Below, one piece after another: positions 43,856 to 52,646 of a stretch of 64,000 bases of DNA. The first letter of the stretch is position 1, and each line of letters starts with the position of its first letter. The notes below the pieces were generated by a model. The model saw nothing but the letters and a program-made list of their open reading frames with translations. It made no database searches and was not told the origin of the DNA. The translations under genes and the position numbers were made by a program. Source of the DNA: Albidovulum inexpectatum (lineage in GTDB: Bacteria; Pseudomonadota; Alphaproteobacteria; Rhodobacterales; Rhodobacteraceae); NCBI RefSeq assembly GCF_002927635.1, contig NZ_PRDS01000004.1:186001-250000 (forward strand), given 5' to 3'.

Positions 43856-45592
43856 CTATTCCGCCGCGCGGTGCTTCGGAGTGTCGGACAGTTCGCGCCA
43901 CGCATCATACTGGGACAGAAAGACCTGTCCGCTCAGATCCCGGATCAGGTGGCTGCGTTCCAGCCGGTCCATGACCGGGCCCTTGACCTCGGACAGGTGC
44001 AGCCGAACGCCCATGTCGCGCAGGCGGCGGTTCAGTTCTTCCAGCGTCTCGAGCGCGGAATAATCCACCTCGTTCACCGCCGACATCATCAGCACGACAT
44101 CGGTTATCGGGCAGCCCTCGGTCACGCGTTCCAGCACCATGTCCTCGAGAAACCGGGCATTGACAAAGAACAGGCTTTCATCGACCCGCAGCGTCAGCAG
44201 GTGCGGGCGCGTCTCGACCCGATGGCGCTGCACGTTGCGGAAATGCTGGGTGCCGGGAACAAGGCCGACCTCGGCCACATGGGGGCGCGCAGACTTGTAA
44301 AGGTGCAGCCCGATCGACAGCAGCACACCCGAGGCAACGCCTGCCTCGACCCCGGCGCCAAGCGTGACCAGGATCGTCGCCGCCACGGCCAGGAAATCGG
44401 CCCGGCTGTAGCCCCAGGTCTTGCGCAGGATCGACAGGTCCACAAGGCTGAGCACGGCGACGATGATCGTGGCCGCCAGCGTGGCCTTGGGCAGGAAATA
44501 CAGAAGCGGAGTCAGGAACAGCGAGGCCAGAAGCAGCCCCATCGCCGTGAAGGCGCCGGCGGCCGGTGTTTCCGCGCCGGCATCGAAATTGACGACCGAA
44601 CGGGCAAACCCGCCCGTGACGGGGTAGCCCCCGGTGAAGGCCGCGCCGATATTCGCCGCACCCAGACCGATCAGCTCCTGGTCCGGGTCGATGCGCTGGC
44701 GCTTTTTCGCGGCCAGCGTCTGGGCGACCGAGATCGACTCGACGAAGCCGATGATCGAGATCAGTACCGCGGGCAGTGCCAGTTGTGCCACCAGGTCGGG
44801 CGCGAAATCGGGCATCGTCAGCGGCGGCAGGCCCTGCGGCACCTCGCCCACGATCTTGACGCCCGCATCCTTCAACCCCAACGCCCAGGTGACCAGCGTC
44901 GTCACCGCGACGGCGGCGACGGGGCCGGCCTTGGCAATGATGTCGGCCATGCGCGGGCCCAGCCCGGCCTCGATCAGCAGGGGCTTCAACCCCTTGCGCA
45001 CCCAGAACAGAAAGGCCGTTGCGGCCACACCGATCACCAGCGTGGGCAGGTTGACCTGGTTCAGATGCTCCAGCAGCGAACCGACCATTTCGATCAGGTT
45101 GTGCCCCGAGGCAGAAATGCCAAGGATGTGCTTGAGCTGGCTGGTCGCGATCAGGATGCCGCTGGCGGTGATGAAGCCCGCGATCACCGGATGCGACAGG
45201 AAGTTCGCCACCCACCCCATGCGCATGATCCCCAGCACCAGAAGGAACGCGCCCGACAGGAAGGCCAGCGTCAACGCCGCCGCGGCATAGCCCGCCGTGC
45301 CCGTCTGGGCGACCTGTCCGACCGCCGAGGCCGTCATCAGCGACACGACCGCAACCGGCCCCACGGCCAGCGCCCGGCTGGTGCCGAAGATCGCATACAG
45401 GACGATCGGCGCGATCGAGGCATAGATCCCGGCCTCGGCCGGCAACCCGGCCAGCAGCGCATAGGCCAGCGATTGCGGCACCAGCATGATGGTCACGATC
45501 ACCGCCGCAACCATGTCGTTGGCAAATGCGTTCCGGTCATAGTGCCGGCCCCAGTCAAGGACCGGAAGATAACGAGCAAGACGGTCGAACAT
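43856..45592 (-). CDS. SulP-family anion transporter with C-terminal STAS domain
   Basis: The 578-residue protein has ten to twelve membrane helices in its first 440 residues and a STAS domain in the last 120 (TLRVDESLFFVNARFLEDMV, VVLMMSAVNEVDYSALETLEEL). The SulP signature lies in ANDMVAAVIVTIMLVPQSLAYALLAGLPAEAGIYASI. A start at 45592 was preferred because GGAG stands 8 bases upstream. SulP proteins carry sulfate, bicarbonate or dicarboxylates. The neighbouring sulfide-oxidation genes favour sulfate or a related sulfur oxyanion here, by inference. It lies 72 bases downstream of the DUF442-SQR gene and may be co-transcribed. Confidence 0.88.
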   Translation of the reverse strand: MFDRLARYLPVLDWGRHYDRNAFANDMVAAVIVTIMLVPQSLAYALLAGLPAEAGIYASIAPIVLYAIFGTSRALAVGPVAVVSLMTASAVGQVAQTGTAGYAAAALTLAFLSGAFLLVLGIMRMGWVANFLSHPVIAGFITASGILIATSQLKHILGISASGHNLIEMVGSLLEHLNQVNLPTLVIGVAATAFLFWVRKGLKPLLIEAGLGPRMADIIAKAGPVAAVAVTTLVTWALGLKDAGVKIVGEVPQGLPPLTMPDFAPDLVAQLALPAVLISIIGFVESISVAQTLAAKKRQRIDPDQELIGLGAANIGAAFTGGYPVTGGFARSVVNFDAGAETPAAGAFTAMGLLLASLFLTPLLYFLPKATLAATIIVAVLSLVDLSILRKTWGYSRADFLAVAATILVTLGAGVEAGVASGVLLSIGLHLYKSARPHVAEVGLVPGTQHFRNVQRHRVETRPHLLTLRVDESLFFVNARFLEDMVLERVTEGCPITDVVLMMSAVNEVDYSALETLEELNRRLRDMGVRLHLSEVKGPVMDRLERSHLIRDLSGQVFLSQYDAWRELSDTPKHRAAE

Positions 45593-45664
45593 CGTTCGGG
45601 CTCCGATGGACATGGTGGGGCGGCGTGAAATGCGCGCCCACCCCGGTTCCGTGAGTGACGGAAG

Positions 45665-47344
45665 TTACTCTGCCGCGATCTTGTGCGGTTCAGGCTCGGC
45701 CAGCCATTCGCGGCCCTTCAGCATGGCGTGCCAGTAGATCGGCGGCAGGATCTTTTCCTTCAGCATCCAGGCCAGGCGCGAGGGCCGCGTGCCGTCCAGA
45801 AGGACTTTCGGGAAGGACGGCTTCAGCACGCCGCCATAGCCGAATTCGGCCAGGACGATCTTGCCGCGTTCGACCGTCAGCGGGCACGATCCATAACCGT
45901 CGTAATCGGCCACGGGTGCGCGGCCTTCGATATCGGCAACGATATTGGCGGCCACGACCGGGGCCTGCTTGCGCGCGGCGGCGGCAGTCTTGGCATTGGG
46001 CGCGTTCATCACGTCGCCCAGCGACCAGATGTTGTCAAAGCGCTTGTGGCGCAGCGTGGATTGATCGACATCGACCCAGCCCGCGGCATCGGCCAGCGGC
46101 GAGACGCGGATGAAATCGGGCGCCGTCTGCGGCGGGCAGACATGCATCATGTCGAATTCCATCTCGACCCGGCGGGGCTCTTTCTCGGGTTCCTTGACCT
46201 CGAAGATCGCCTTGCGCGCGGGGCCGTCCACGGCGACCAGGTTGTGGAAGAAGTTGAGCCTGGCGTCATACTTCTTCACGTATTCCATCAGCGCGGGCAC
46301 GTAATCCTTGACTCCGAACAGGACACCGCCCGCGTTGTTGAAGTTGACCTCGATATCCTTCAGCACGCCGGTCCGGTACCAGTGGTCGGCCGACAGATAC
46401 ATCGCCTTTTGCGGCGCGCCGGCGCATTTGATCGGCATCGGCGGCTGGGTAAAGATGGCGCGTCCGCGTTTCAGGCCCTGGACCAGCTCCCATGTATAGG
46501 GCGCCAGGTCATAGCGGTAGTTCGAGGTCACGCCGTTCTTGCCCAGCGTGGCTTCCAGCCCCTCGATCGCGCCCCAGTCCAGCTTCAGGCCCGGGCAAAC
46601 GACCAGCCGGTCATAGGTGACGACGCGGCAGCCTTCCAGGATGACGGCATTGCGTTCGGGTTCGAAGGCCACGACGGCGGCCTTGATCCATTTGACACCG
46701 TCGGGGATCAGGCGGGCCTCGAGATGCGCGGTCTGTTCGGGGCGGAACACGCCACCGCCGACCAGCGTCCAGCCGGGCTGGTAATAATGCACGTCGGACG
46801 GTTCGATGATCGCGACATCCAGATCGGGCTTGCGCTTCTTCAGGCTGGCGGCCGTGGCAATACCCGCCGCGCCGCCGCCGACGATGACCACGGCATGGTG
46901 CGCATCGGTGGCGTCTTCGGGCGTGCGGCCCCTGTTGGCGATGCGACGCGCCACGGCGGACAGGTCATAGCCCGCGGCCTTGGCGGTGGCGAGGATCTCG
47001 GTCAGTGGCCGCTTGCCTGCCTGCGACAGCGCCCACAGCGTGGCCGACCGGGTGCCCGTGCGGCAATAGGCCAGCACGGGCCCCGGCAGTTCCGCCATCA
47101 GGCGCGCGAATGCCTGGGCATCCTCGTCGGTGACCTTGCCCGAGGTGACCGGCTGATGCCGGATCTCGATCCCGGCCTTCTCGGCGGCCTGACGCATCTC
47201 CTCGAAGCTGGGCTGATCGGGCGCTTCGCCGTCGGGCCGGTTGCAGATGACGGCGCGGAAGCCTGCCTGTTTCAGTCGTTCGAGATCCGCGATCGCGATC
47301 TGAGGCGCGACCGACAGGCGGTCATCGATCTTGCGGATGTCCAT
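45665..47344 (-). CDS. Fusion of DUF442 (TIGR01244) domain and sulfide:quinone oxidoreductase-like flavoprotein
   Basis: The 559-residue protein has an N-terminal phosphatase-like DUF442 domain (residues 1-140) with the active-loop Cys C94 in YCRTGTRSA. A type II SQR-like flavoprotein follows (150-559). The FAD motif VVIVGGGAAGIATAASL starts at residue 152. Candidate redox cysteines are C250 (VVCPGLKLDWG), C307 (PIKCAGAPQKAMYL) and C403 (HVCPPQTAPD). SQR oxidises sulfide at the membrane, passing electrons to quinone and sulfur to a thiol. The DUF442 domain is elsewhere found fused to the persulfide dioxygenase in Blh proteins; here it is fused to SQR instead. The persulfide dioxygenase gene stands 36 bases upstream. 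Confidence 0.85.
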   Translation of the reverse strand: MDIRKIDDRLSVAPQIAIADLERLKQAGFRAVICNRPDGEAPDQPSFEEMRQAAEKAGIEIRHQPVTSGKVTDEDAQAFARLMAELPGPVLAYCRTGTRSATLWALSQAGKRPLTEILATAKAAGYDLSAVARRIANRGRTPEDATDAHHAVVIVGGGAAGIATAASLKKRKPDLDVAIIEPSDVHYYQPGWTLVGGGVFRPEQTAHLEARLIPDGVKWIKAAVVAFEPERNAVILEGCRVVTYDRLVVCPGLKLDWGAIEGLEATLGKNGVTSNYRYDLAPYTWELVQGLKRGRAIFTQPPMPIKCAGAPQKAMYLSADHWYRTGVLKDIEVNFNNAGGVLFGVKDYVPALMEYVKKYDARLNFFHNLVAVDGPARKAIFEVKEPEKEPRRVEMEFDMMHVCPPQTAPDFIRVSPLADAAGWVDVDQSTLRHKRFDNIWSLGDVMNAPNAKTAAAARKQAPVVAANIVADIEGRAPVADYDGYGSCPLTVERGKIVLAEFGYGGVLKPSFPKVLLDGTRPSRLAWMLKEKILPPIYWHAMLKGREWLAEPEPHKIAAE

Positions 47345-47380
47345 GGCGCGTTTCCCTTGCTGTGCGTTTCGGTTTGCCGA

Positions 47381-48325
47381 TCAAAGCTTGTTGATCGGCA
47401 CCTTCAGCATCTGGTTGCCGTCCTTGTCCTCGGGGATGTGGCCGGCGCGGATATTGACCTGGATCGAGGGGATAATCAGGCGCGGCATGGCCAGCGTCTT
47501 GTCGCGCTCGGTCCGGATTCGGACGAATTCCTCGCGCGTCTTGCCGGCGATGTGGATGTTGTGGGCCTTTTCCTCGGCCACGGTGGTTTCCCACTTCACC
47601 TCGCGCCCGCCGGGCTTGTAGTCGTGGCACATGAACAGCCGCATCTCGTCGGGCAGCGACAGCACCTTCATGATCGAGTCATACAGCTGCCCCGCATCGC
47701 CGCCCGGGAAATCGGCCCGCGCCGAGCCGCCATCGGGCATGAACAGCGTGTCGCCCACGAAGGCCGCATCGCCGATGACATGCGTCATGCAGGCCGGCGT
47801 ATGGCCGGGCGTGTGCATGGCAAAGGCGGTCATGTTGCCGATCTTGTAGGTGTCGCCGTCCTTGAAGAGCGCGTCGAACTGGCTGCCGTCGCGCTGGAAC
47901 TCGGTGCCTTCATTGAAGATCTTGCCAAAGACCTCCTGCACGATCCTGATGTTCTCGCCGATGCCGATCTTGCCGCCCAGCTTCTGCTGGATATAGGGCG
48001 CGGCCGAGAGGTGATCGGCATGGGCATGGGTTTCGATGATCCATTCCAGCTTCAGACCCTGCTTCTCGATCTCGGCGATCAGCATGTCGGCATGGGTAAA
48101 GGTGATGCGGCCTGCGGCATAGTCGATGTCCATCACCGAATCGATGATCGCGGCCGCGTTCGAGGTGGGATCCTTGACGATATAGCTGATCGTCGCGGTG
48201 TCCTCGTCGTAAAAGCCCTGAACCACGGGCTTGACGCTCAGGTCCACGGGATAGTTGGCAATCGACGTGGCGATCGCCTCGGCCATGCGTTCGTTATGCG
48301 CATCCATTCGGGTCTGGTCGTTCAT
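47381..48325 (-). CDS. Persulfide dioxygenase, ETHE1/Blh-like metallo-beta-lactamase-fold protein
   Basis: The 314-residue enzyme has the metal motif HAHADH at residues 100-105 and TPGHT at 172-176, then FVGDTLF and FMCHDYKPGGREVKW, as in ETHE1-type persulfide dioxygenases. It oxidises glutathione persulfide to sulfite in the cytoplasm. The length equals the MBL half of Blh from BigR-controlled operons, without the DUF442 half that here sits on the neighbouring SQR protein. A start at 48325 follows GGAGG. It comes after the two YeeE/YedE genes in the same direction, so import or export, oxidation to persulfide, and oxidation to sulfite are linked. Confidence 0.87.
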   Translation of the reverse strand: MNDQTRMDAHNERMAEAIATSIANYPVDLSVKPVVQGFYDEDTATISYIVKDPTSNAAAIIDSVMDIDYAAGRITFTHADMLIAEIEKQGLKLEWIIETHAHADHLSAAPYIQQKLGGKIGIGENIRIVQEVFGKIFNEGTEFQRDGSQFDALFKDGDTYKIGNMTAFAMHTPGHTPACMTHVIGDAAFVGDTLFMPDGGSARADFPGGDAGQLYDSIMKVLSLPDEMRLFMCHDYKPGGREVKWETTVAEEKAHNIHIAGKTREEFVRIRTERDKTLAMPRLIIPSIQVNIRAGHIPEDKDGNQMLKVPINKL

Positions 48326-48362
48326 GGTGGTCCTCCGTTCGATTATGCCGGCCCCGATGCGC

Positions 48363-48800
48363 TCAGGCGCGGGCAAGGGCCGGAAAGATGGGTTGGCCTT
48401 TCAGCCGGCGGGCAAGGGCAAGGCCCACACCATAGGCGGCCAGGAACAGCGCGACCTCCCAACGCCCGGTACCAAGCGCGGGAATGGCCGCGCCCGGGCA
48501 GAAGCCCGCGATGCCCCAGCCCACGCCGAACAACGCGGCGCCGCCGATCAGTCGGGCATCGATCACCTTCGAATTCGGGATGTCGAAGCGGTCCGCGAAC
48601 AGCGGCCGCCCTCGCCGCCAGACCAGCCGGTAGCCGATCCCGGTGACGACCAGCGCGCCGCCCATGACGAAGATCAGGCTGGGATCCCAGCTGCCGGCAA
48701 TGTCAAAGAAGTTCAGCACCTTGGCCGGGTTGATCATGCCCGAAATCGCGATGCCGATGCCAAAGATCAGTCCGGTGATGAAGGCGTGGATCAGACGCAT
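48363..48800 (-). CDS. YeeE/YedE-family membrane protein (PmpB-like)
   Basis: The 145-residue protein has four hydrophobic helices. The N-terminal FITGLIFGIGIAISGMINPAKVLNFFDI and the GVGWGIAGFCPGAAIPAL segment with the conserved Cys identify the smaller YeeE/YedE (DUF6691) protein. With its partner upstream it corresponds to PmpAB, found in BigR operons, and to thiosulfate transporters of the TsuA type. It is thought to move a sulfur compound such as thiosulfate or sulfite across the inner membrane. It starts 4 bases after the partner gene stops. Confidence 0.87.
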   Translation of the reverse strand: MRLIHAFITGLIFGIGIAISGMINPAKVLNFFDIAGSWDPSLIFVMGGALVVTGIGYRLVWRRGRPLFADRFDIPNSKVIDARLIGGAALFGVGWGIAGFCPGAAIPALGTGRWEVALFLAAYGVGLALARRLKGQPIFPALARA

Positions 48801-48803
48801 GGC

Positions 48804-49235
48804 TCAGCCCCCCAGCACGTGACGGATGACAAAGACGGTGGCGGCGGCGGTGGCCATGAATGTCGGCACCGCAACCAGCGAGCGCACGGACAGCCGCGAC
48901 AGTCCGCACACGCCGTGGCCCGAGGTGCAGCCCGAGCCGAAGCTGGCACCAATTCCGGCGATCACGCCGCCGATGGCGATCATCCCGGGGCTGACGGGGA
49001 TCTGCAGATCGGGCCAGCTGCCGGTTGCCAGCAGGATCAGCCCCGGCGCCAGAACCATGCCCAGCACCATTGCCGCCCGCCAGGAAAATTCGTCGCGGTT
49101 GTCGGGGAAGAGGACGCCAGCCATGATGCTGGTCGCACCAAGGATGCGTCCAAGCCCGGCCATCAGCAGGACGGCGCCCAGACCGATCAGTGCGCCGCCC
49201 GCGGCCGAGACCACGGGGGTGAATGCAGTTTCCAT
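48804..49235 (-). CDS. YeeE/YedE-family membrane protein (PmpA-like)
   Basis: The 143-residue protein has four hydrophobic helices and the motif IGASFGSGCTSGHGVCGLSRLS with two conserved Cys, typical of the larger partner of PmpAB/YeeE transporters. The start at 49235 was chosen because the membrane part begins right after; an upstream in-frame ATG would add 14 charged residues. It is the first gene of the leftward sulfur operon. A GTGA-N5-TCAC palindrome lies 73 bases upstream, between it and the Crp/Fnr gene. Confidence 0.86.
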   Translation of the reverse strand: METAFTPVVSAAGGALIGLGAVLLMAGLGRILGATSIMAGVLFPDNRDEFSWRAAMVLGMVLAPGLILLATGSWPDLQIPVSPGMIAIGGVIAGIGASFGSGCTSGHGVCGLSRLSVRSLVAVPTFMATAAATVFVIRHVLGG

Positions 49236-49307
49236 GTGTTCGCGTTTCCCGTTCTGTGTCTTGTGTGTTCGTTGCACCGTAAATGGGGCAAGGCAGGGCG
49301 TTCTTCA

Positions 49308-49320
49308 GTGACAAGATCAC
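49308..49320. promoter_or_regulatory. Crp/Fnr-type operator-like palindrome
   Basis: GTGA (49308-49311) and TCAC (49317-49320) flank 5 bases (CAAGA). The half-sites are those of Crp/Fnr regulators, although the canonical spacer is 6. It lies upstream of the pmpA-like gene and next to a Crp/Fnr regulator gene, so it is a candidate control site for the sulfur operon. Confidence 0.4.
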
Positions 49321-49364
49321 ACAAGCGGGAATTTCGTGCTGCTCGGCAGTCTTGTGCCGGCCAG

Positions 49365-50176
49365 CAATCTCGTGCCGGTCGGGCGCGCTCAGCCCGATGC
49401 GGCAAAGGCCGCCAGCGCGTCGGCATCCAGCAGGCGGACGCGGCCGCGGCCCTGTTCGATCCAGCCGCGCCTCTGGAATTCGTGCAGCTGGCGCGAGACG
49501 ACCTCGCGCGCGGTGCCCAGTTCGGCGGCCAGTTCCTGGTGCGTCAGCCGGGCCTCGCCGTTTTCGTCGGCCAGCTGCACCAGGCGTTCGGCGATGCGCA
49601 GGTCCATCCGGCCAAAGACCACGTCGTCGATCAGGCGGAACAGATCGACGATCCGGTTGGAATAGGCCCACAGGACGAAGTCGCGGAATTGCGGCGAATC
49701 CGACACCAGCGCGTCAAAGGTCGCGCGCGGGATCTCGGCCGCGACGACATCGGTTTCGGCGATGCCCTCGGCCATATAGGTGTGATGGGTGAACAGGCAG
49801 GCCGTGGTCATGACACAGCTTTCGCCCCCGGTAACCCGGTACAGCACGATGTCCCGGCCATTGTCGCCCTGCTGATGGACGCGCACCGTGCCCTCGATCA
49901 GGAACAGCATTCCCTGGGGCTCTTCCCCGGCGCCGAAGATGCGGGTGCCCGCCTTGATCCGCCGTATCCGCGCGCTTTGGTTCAGCTTGCGCTTGAGCTC
50001 GGGCGACAGGCGCGAAAGCCCCACGAAGCGGTCTGGCCAGTTTTCGATATCCATGCGTGTTTCCTGTTGCGCGCGGCGCAGGATGCACCGGATCGCGCGC
50101 GGCGCGCAAGGCGGCGTTCGGTCGCTGGACAGGCCGCCAGGGCGTCGCTACCAATCTGGTGCCGGCGGGCGCGGCC
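49365..50176. repeat. Short direct repeat flanking the Crp/Fnr gene
   Basis: CAATCTCGTGCCGG at 49365-49378 and CAATCTGGTGCCGG at 50152-50165 differ at one base, and both run on into GGGCGCG with one extra base in the first copy. A third partial copy (GTCTTGTGCCGG) is at 49349-49360. The two main copies bracket the regulator gene from stop to start. They may mark insertion of the regulator or be binding sites; chance is possible in GC-rich DNA. Confidence 0.35.
49389..50054 (-). CDS. Crp/Fnr-family regulator with Cys pair in the sensor domain
   Basis: This 221-residue regulator has a cyclic-nucleotide-binding-like N-terminal domain (LFLIEGTVRVHQQGDNGRDIVLYRVTGG) and a C-terminal HTH (LTHQELAAELGTAREVVSRQLHEF). 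It lacks the N-terminal Cys cluster of Fnr but has C80 and C86 in ESCVMTTACLF, at the place where ligand binds in Crp. Together with the sulfide and persulfide genes it precedes, this suggests a thiol-based sensor of reactive sulfur. That is an inference. It is transcribed towards the sulfur operon, with 153 bases between its stop and the pmpA-like start. Confidence 0.85.
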   Translation of the reverse strand: MDIENWPDRFVGLSRLSPELKRKLNQSARIRRIKAGTRIFGAGEEPQGMLFLIEGTVRVHQQGDNGRDIVLYRVTGGESCVMTTACLFTHHTYMAEGIAETDVVAAEIPRATFDALVSDSPQFRDFVLWAYSNRIVDLFRLIDDVVFGRMDLRIAERLVQLADENGEARLTHQELAAELGTAREVVSRQLHEFQRRGWIEQGRGRVRLLDADALAAFAASG

Positions 50177-50211
50177 TGCCATGTCTGCATGTCTCAGGGA
50201 AGGGAGAGAAG

Positions 50212-51057
50212 ATGAAGCTCTTGCGTTTTGGCCCGGCAGGCCAGGAACGTACCGGTATCCTGGATGATCAGGGCCGCGTGCGCGACCTTTCGGCGCATGT
50301 GCCCCAGCTTGCGGGCCGCGCGGTCGAGATTTCCGCGCTGAACCGGCTGCGCGAACTGGACCTTTCGGCCCTGCCCATCGTCGAGACACCGGGCCGGATC
50401 GGACCCTGCCTTGCCTGGGTGCCGAATTTCTACTGCATCGGGCTGAACTATGTCCGCCACGCGGCCGAGGCGGGGGCCGAACCGCCGACCGAGCCGATCA
50501 TCTTTTCCAAGGCCAGCTCGGCCCTGTCGGGGCCGAATGACCCCATCGTCATCCCGCGCGGTTCGGAAAAGACCGACTGGGAGGTCGAGCTGGGCGTCGT
50601 GATCGGGCGCGAGACGCTGTATGTCTCGGAAGACCAGGCGCTGGACCATGTCGCGGGCTACTGCACGATAAACGACGTGTCCGAGCGCAGCTTCCAGATC
50701 GAGCGTGGCGGCCAGTGGATCAAGGGCAAGTCCGCCCCCGGCTTCGGCCCGATCGGCCCGTGGCTCGTGACCGCCGACGAGGTGCCGAACCCGCAGGCGC
50801 TGAACCTGTCGCTCGACCTCAATGGCGAGCGCGTGCAGGACTCCTCGACCGACGACATGATCTTTTCGGTCGCGCAGATCGTGTCCTACATGAGCCGCTT
50901 CATGAAGCTGATGCCGGGCGATGTGATCGCGACGGGCACGCCTTCGGGCGTCGGCATGGGGATGAAGCCCCAGCGCTTCCTGCGCCCGGGCGATGTCGTG
51001 ACCCTGCGTGTCGAGGGGCTGGGCGAACAGCGCCAGGAAGTGATCGCGGCCGACTGA
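50212..51057 (+). CDS. Fumarylacetoacetate hydrolase-family protein, likely 2,4-diketo-3-deoxy-sugar-acid hydrolase
   Basis: The 281-residue FAH-fold protein starts at 50212 behind GGGAGAGAAG. The FAH core begins with FYCIGLNYVRHAAEAG; metal ligands are in DWEVELGVVIG and CTINDVSER. The later blocks SYMSRFMKLMPGDVIATGTPSGVGMG are standard. The form MKLLRFGPAGQE with full-length FAH core resembles 2,4-diketo-3-deoxy-L-fuconate or L-rhamnonate hydrolases, also annotated as ureidoglycolate lyase. It is monocistronic here, divergent from the Crp/Fnr gene, and ends before a strong terminator. The substrate is uncertain. Confidence 0.8.
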   Translation: MKLLRFGPAGQERTGILDDQGRVRDLSAHVPQLAGRAVEISALNRLRELDLSALPIVETPGRIGPCLAWVPNFYCIGLNYVRHAAEAGAEPPTEPIIFSKASSALSGPNDPIVIPRGSEKTDWEVELGVVIGRETLYVSEDQALDHVAGYCTINDVSERSFQIERGGQWIKGKSAPGFGPIGPWLVTADEVPNPQALNLSLDLNGERVQDSSTDDMIFSVAQIVSYMSRFMKLMPGDVIATGTPSGVGMGMKPQRFLRPGDVVTLRVEGLGEQRQEVIAAD

Positions 51058-51100
51058 CGTCCGATCCGGGCACACTGAAACGCAAGGACAGGCATGAAAA

Positions 51101-51122
51101 GACCGGGGCGATCGCCCCGGTC
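51101..51122. terminator. Bidirectional terminator between convergent genes
   Basis: GACCGGGGCGA (51101-51111) is followed directly by its perfect reverse complement (51112-51122), giving a 22-bp palindrome with AAAA on its left side. It lies between the ends of the FAH-family and rhlE-like genes and probably ends both transcripts. Confidence 0.7.
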
Positions 51123-51154
51123 GGTTTCATCGATCCCTTGCCTTTCGGCCCGGA

Positions 51155-52411
51155 TCAGGCCGCGGAATGGGCGCTGAACCGGCGGCGCTTGGGCGCGCCG
51201 CTGCGGTTGCCGGCATTGGGTCGCCCGCCGCGGCGGCGCGGTCCACCACGCGAGGCACGCGGGGCCCGGCCATCGTCGTCCAGCGGGCTTGCACCGCTGG
51301 CCACGGGCACGTCGACCTTCATCAGCCGCTGGATCTGATGCAGCAGGTTGGCCTCGTCGGGCGAACACAGGGCGATCGCCTCGCCTTCGCGCCCGGCACG
51401 GCCCGTCCGGCCGATCCGGTGGACGTAATTGTCGGGCACGTCCGGCAGGTCATAGTTGACGACCGTGTTCACGCCGGGAATGTCGATCCCGCGCGCGGCC
51501 ACGTCGGTTGCCACCAGGACATTGATCTGACCGTTGCGGAAGGCCCGGATGGCACGGTCGCGCTGGCCCTGGCTCTTGTTGCCGTGGATCGAGCTGGCGT
51601 TGTAGCCATCGCGGACCAGATCCTTCATCAGCTTCTCGGCGCCATGCTTGGTGCGGGCAAAGACCAGTGTCGTGGCCTCGGGGTCGCGCGAAAGGATCTC
51701 GCGCAGCTTGGCGGGCTTGCCGGCGCGGTCAAGGAAGTGAATCGACTGCGTGATCTTCTCGATCGCCTTGCCCGGAGGCGCGACCTGAACCCGGCGCGGG
51801 TCGGTCAGATAGGCGCGCGAAAGTTCTTCCATCTGCTTGGGCATCGTGGCCGAGAACAGCATGGTCTGGCGCGGCGTGCCAAGGCGCGGCGCGATCTTGC
51901 GCAGCGCGTGGATGAAGCCCATGTCCAGCATCTGGTCGGCCTCGTCCAGGACCAGGTGACGGACCTGCCCCAGATCCACCGCGCCACGGTTCATCAGGTC
52001 GATCAGGCGGCCGGGTGTGGCCACCAGGATATCCGTCCCATGCGAGAGGTTGTGTATCTGCTTGCCGATCGACTGGCCGCCGACGACGGTGTTGATGCGC
52101 AGCTTCGACCCGGCCACCAGCGGGCGCAGGTTGTCGGCGATCTGGTTTACCAGCTCGCGGGTCGGCGCAAGGATCAGCGCCTTGGCGCTGCGCGGTGCGA
52201 GCCGCCCCGGCTGGGCCAGAAGATGGTTGATCAGCGGCAGGCCAAAGGCCAGCGTCTTGCCGGTGCCGGTCTGGGCAAGTCCCAGGATGTCGTGCCCTTC
52301 CATCGCAAGCGGAATCGCCTGGGCCTGGATCGGGGTGGGTTTGGAGAATTTCACGCGCTGCAGAGCGGCGTTGAGCGTCGGCGCAAGGCCAAGCATGTCA
52401 AAATCGAACAA
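51155..52411 (-). CDS. rhlE: DEAD-box RNA helicase, RhlE-like
   Basis: The 418-residue ATP-dependent RNA helicase carries the DEAD-box motifs in order: Q motif PTPIQAQAIP, motif I AQTGTGKT, Ia PTRELVNQI, II VLDEADQML, III SATMP, IV LVFARTKHGAEKL, V DVAARGIDIPG and VI HRIGRTGRAG. A basic Arg/Gly-rich tail follows from about residue 375. It unwinds RNA in ribosome assembly or mRNA decay. A TTG start at 52411 was preferred because AAGGA is 7 bases upstream and the protein begins FDFDMLGL. ATG 52432 would add 7 residues without a good ribosome site. The 5' leader would be about 230 bases if the promoter at 52647-52675 is used. Confidence 0.9.
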   Translation of the reverse strand: MFDFDMLGLAPTLNAALQRVKFSKPTPIQAQAIPLAMEGHDILGLAQTGTGKTLAFGLPLINHLLAQPGRLAPRSAKALILAPTRELVNQIADNLRPLVAGSKLRINTVVGGQSIGKQIHNLSHGTDILVATPGRLIDLMNRGAVDLGQVRHLVLDEADQMLDMGFIHALRKIAPRLGTPRQTMLFSATMPKQMEELSRAYLTDPRRVQVAPPGKAIEKITQSIHFLDRAGKPAKLREILSRDPEATTLVFARTKHGAEKLMKDLVRDGYNASSIHGNKSQGQRDRAIRAFRNGQINVLVATDVAARGIDIPGVNTVVNYDLPDVPDNYVHRIGRTGRAGREGEAIALCSPDEANLLHQIQRLMKVDVPVASGASPLDDDGRAPRASRGGPRRRGGRPNAGNRSGAPKRRRFSAHSAA

Positions 52412-52646
52412 GGTATTTCCTTCAGGAACCATGCGGCGCGATGCCGGCATGGCCATGACGTTTGATTGCCCGGGGGCAACCGGTGAGGGTTCGCGAAGGC
52501 CGGCGGGCATGGGAACAGACCCCAGCCGTTTGGCCGATGCGTCAGGAACCCCGCGTGATGGGAAACTGAATTTGTCGCGCTGATGGCCCCGGGATTTTCA
52601 TCTTGCGGGACACGGCATGCTCACGCGGCAGCGCAGCGCTGGGGAC

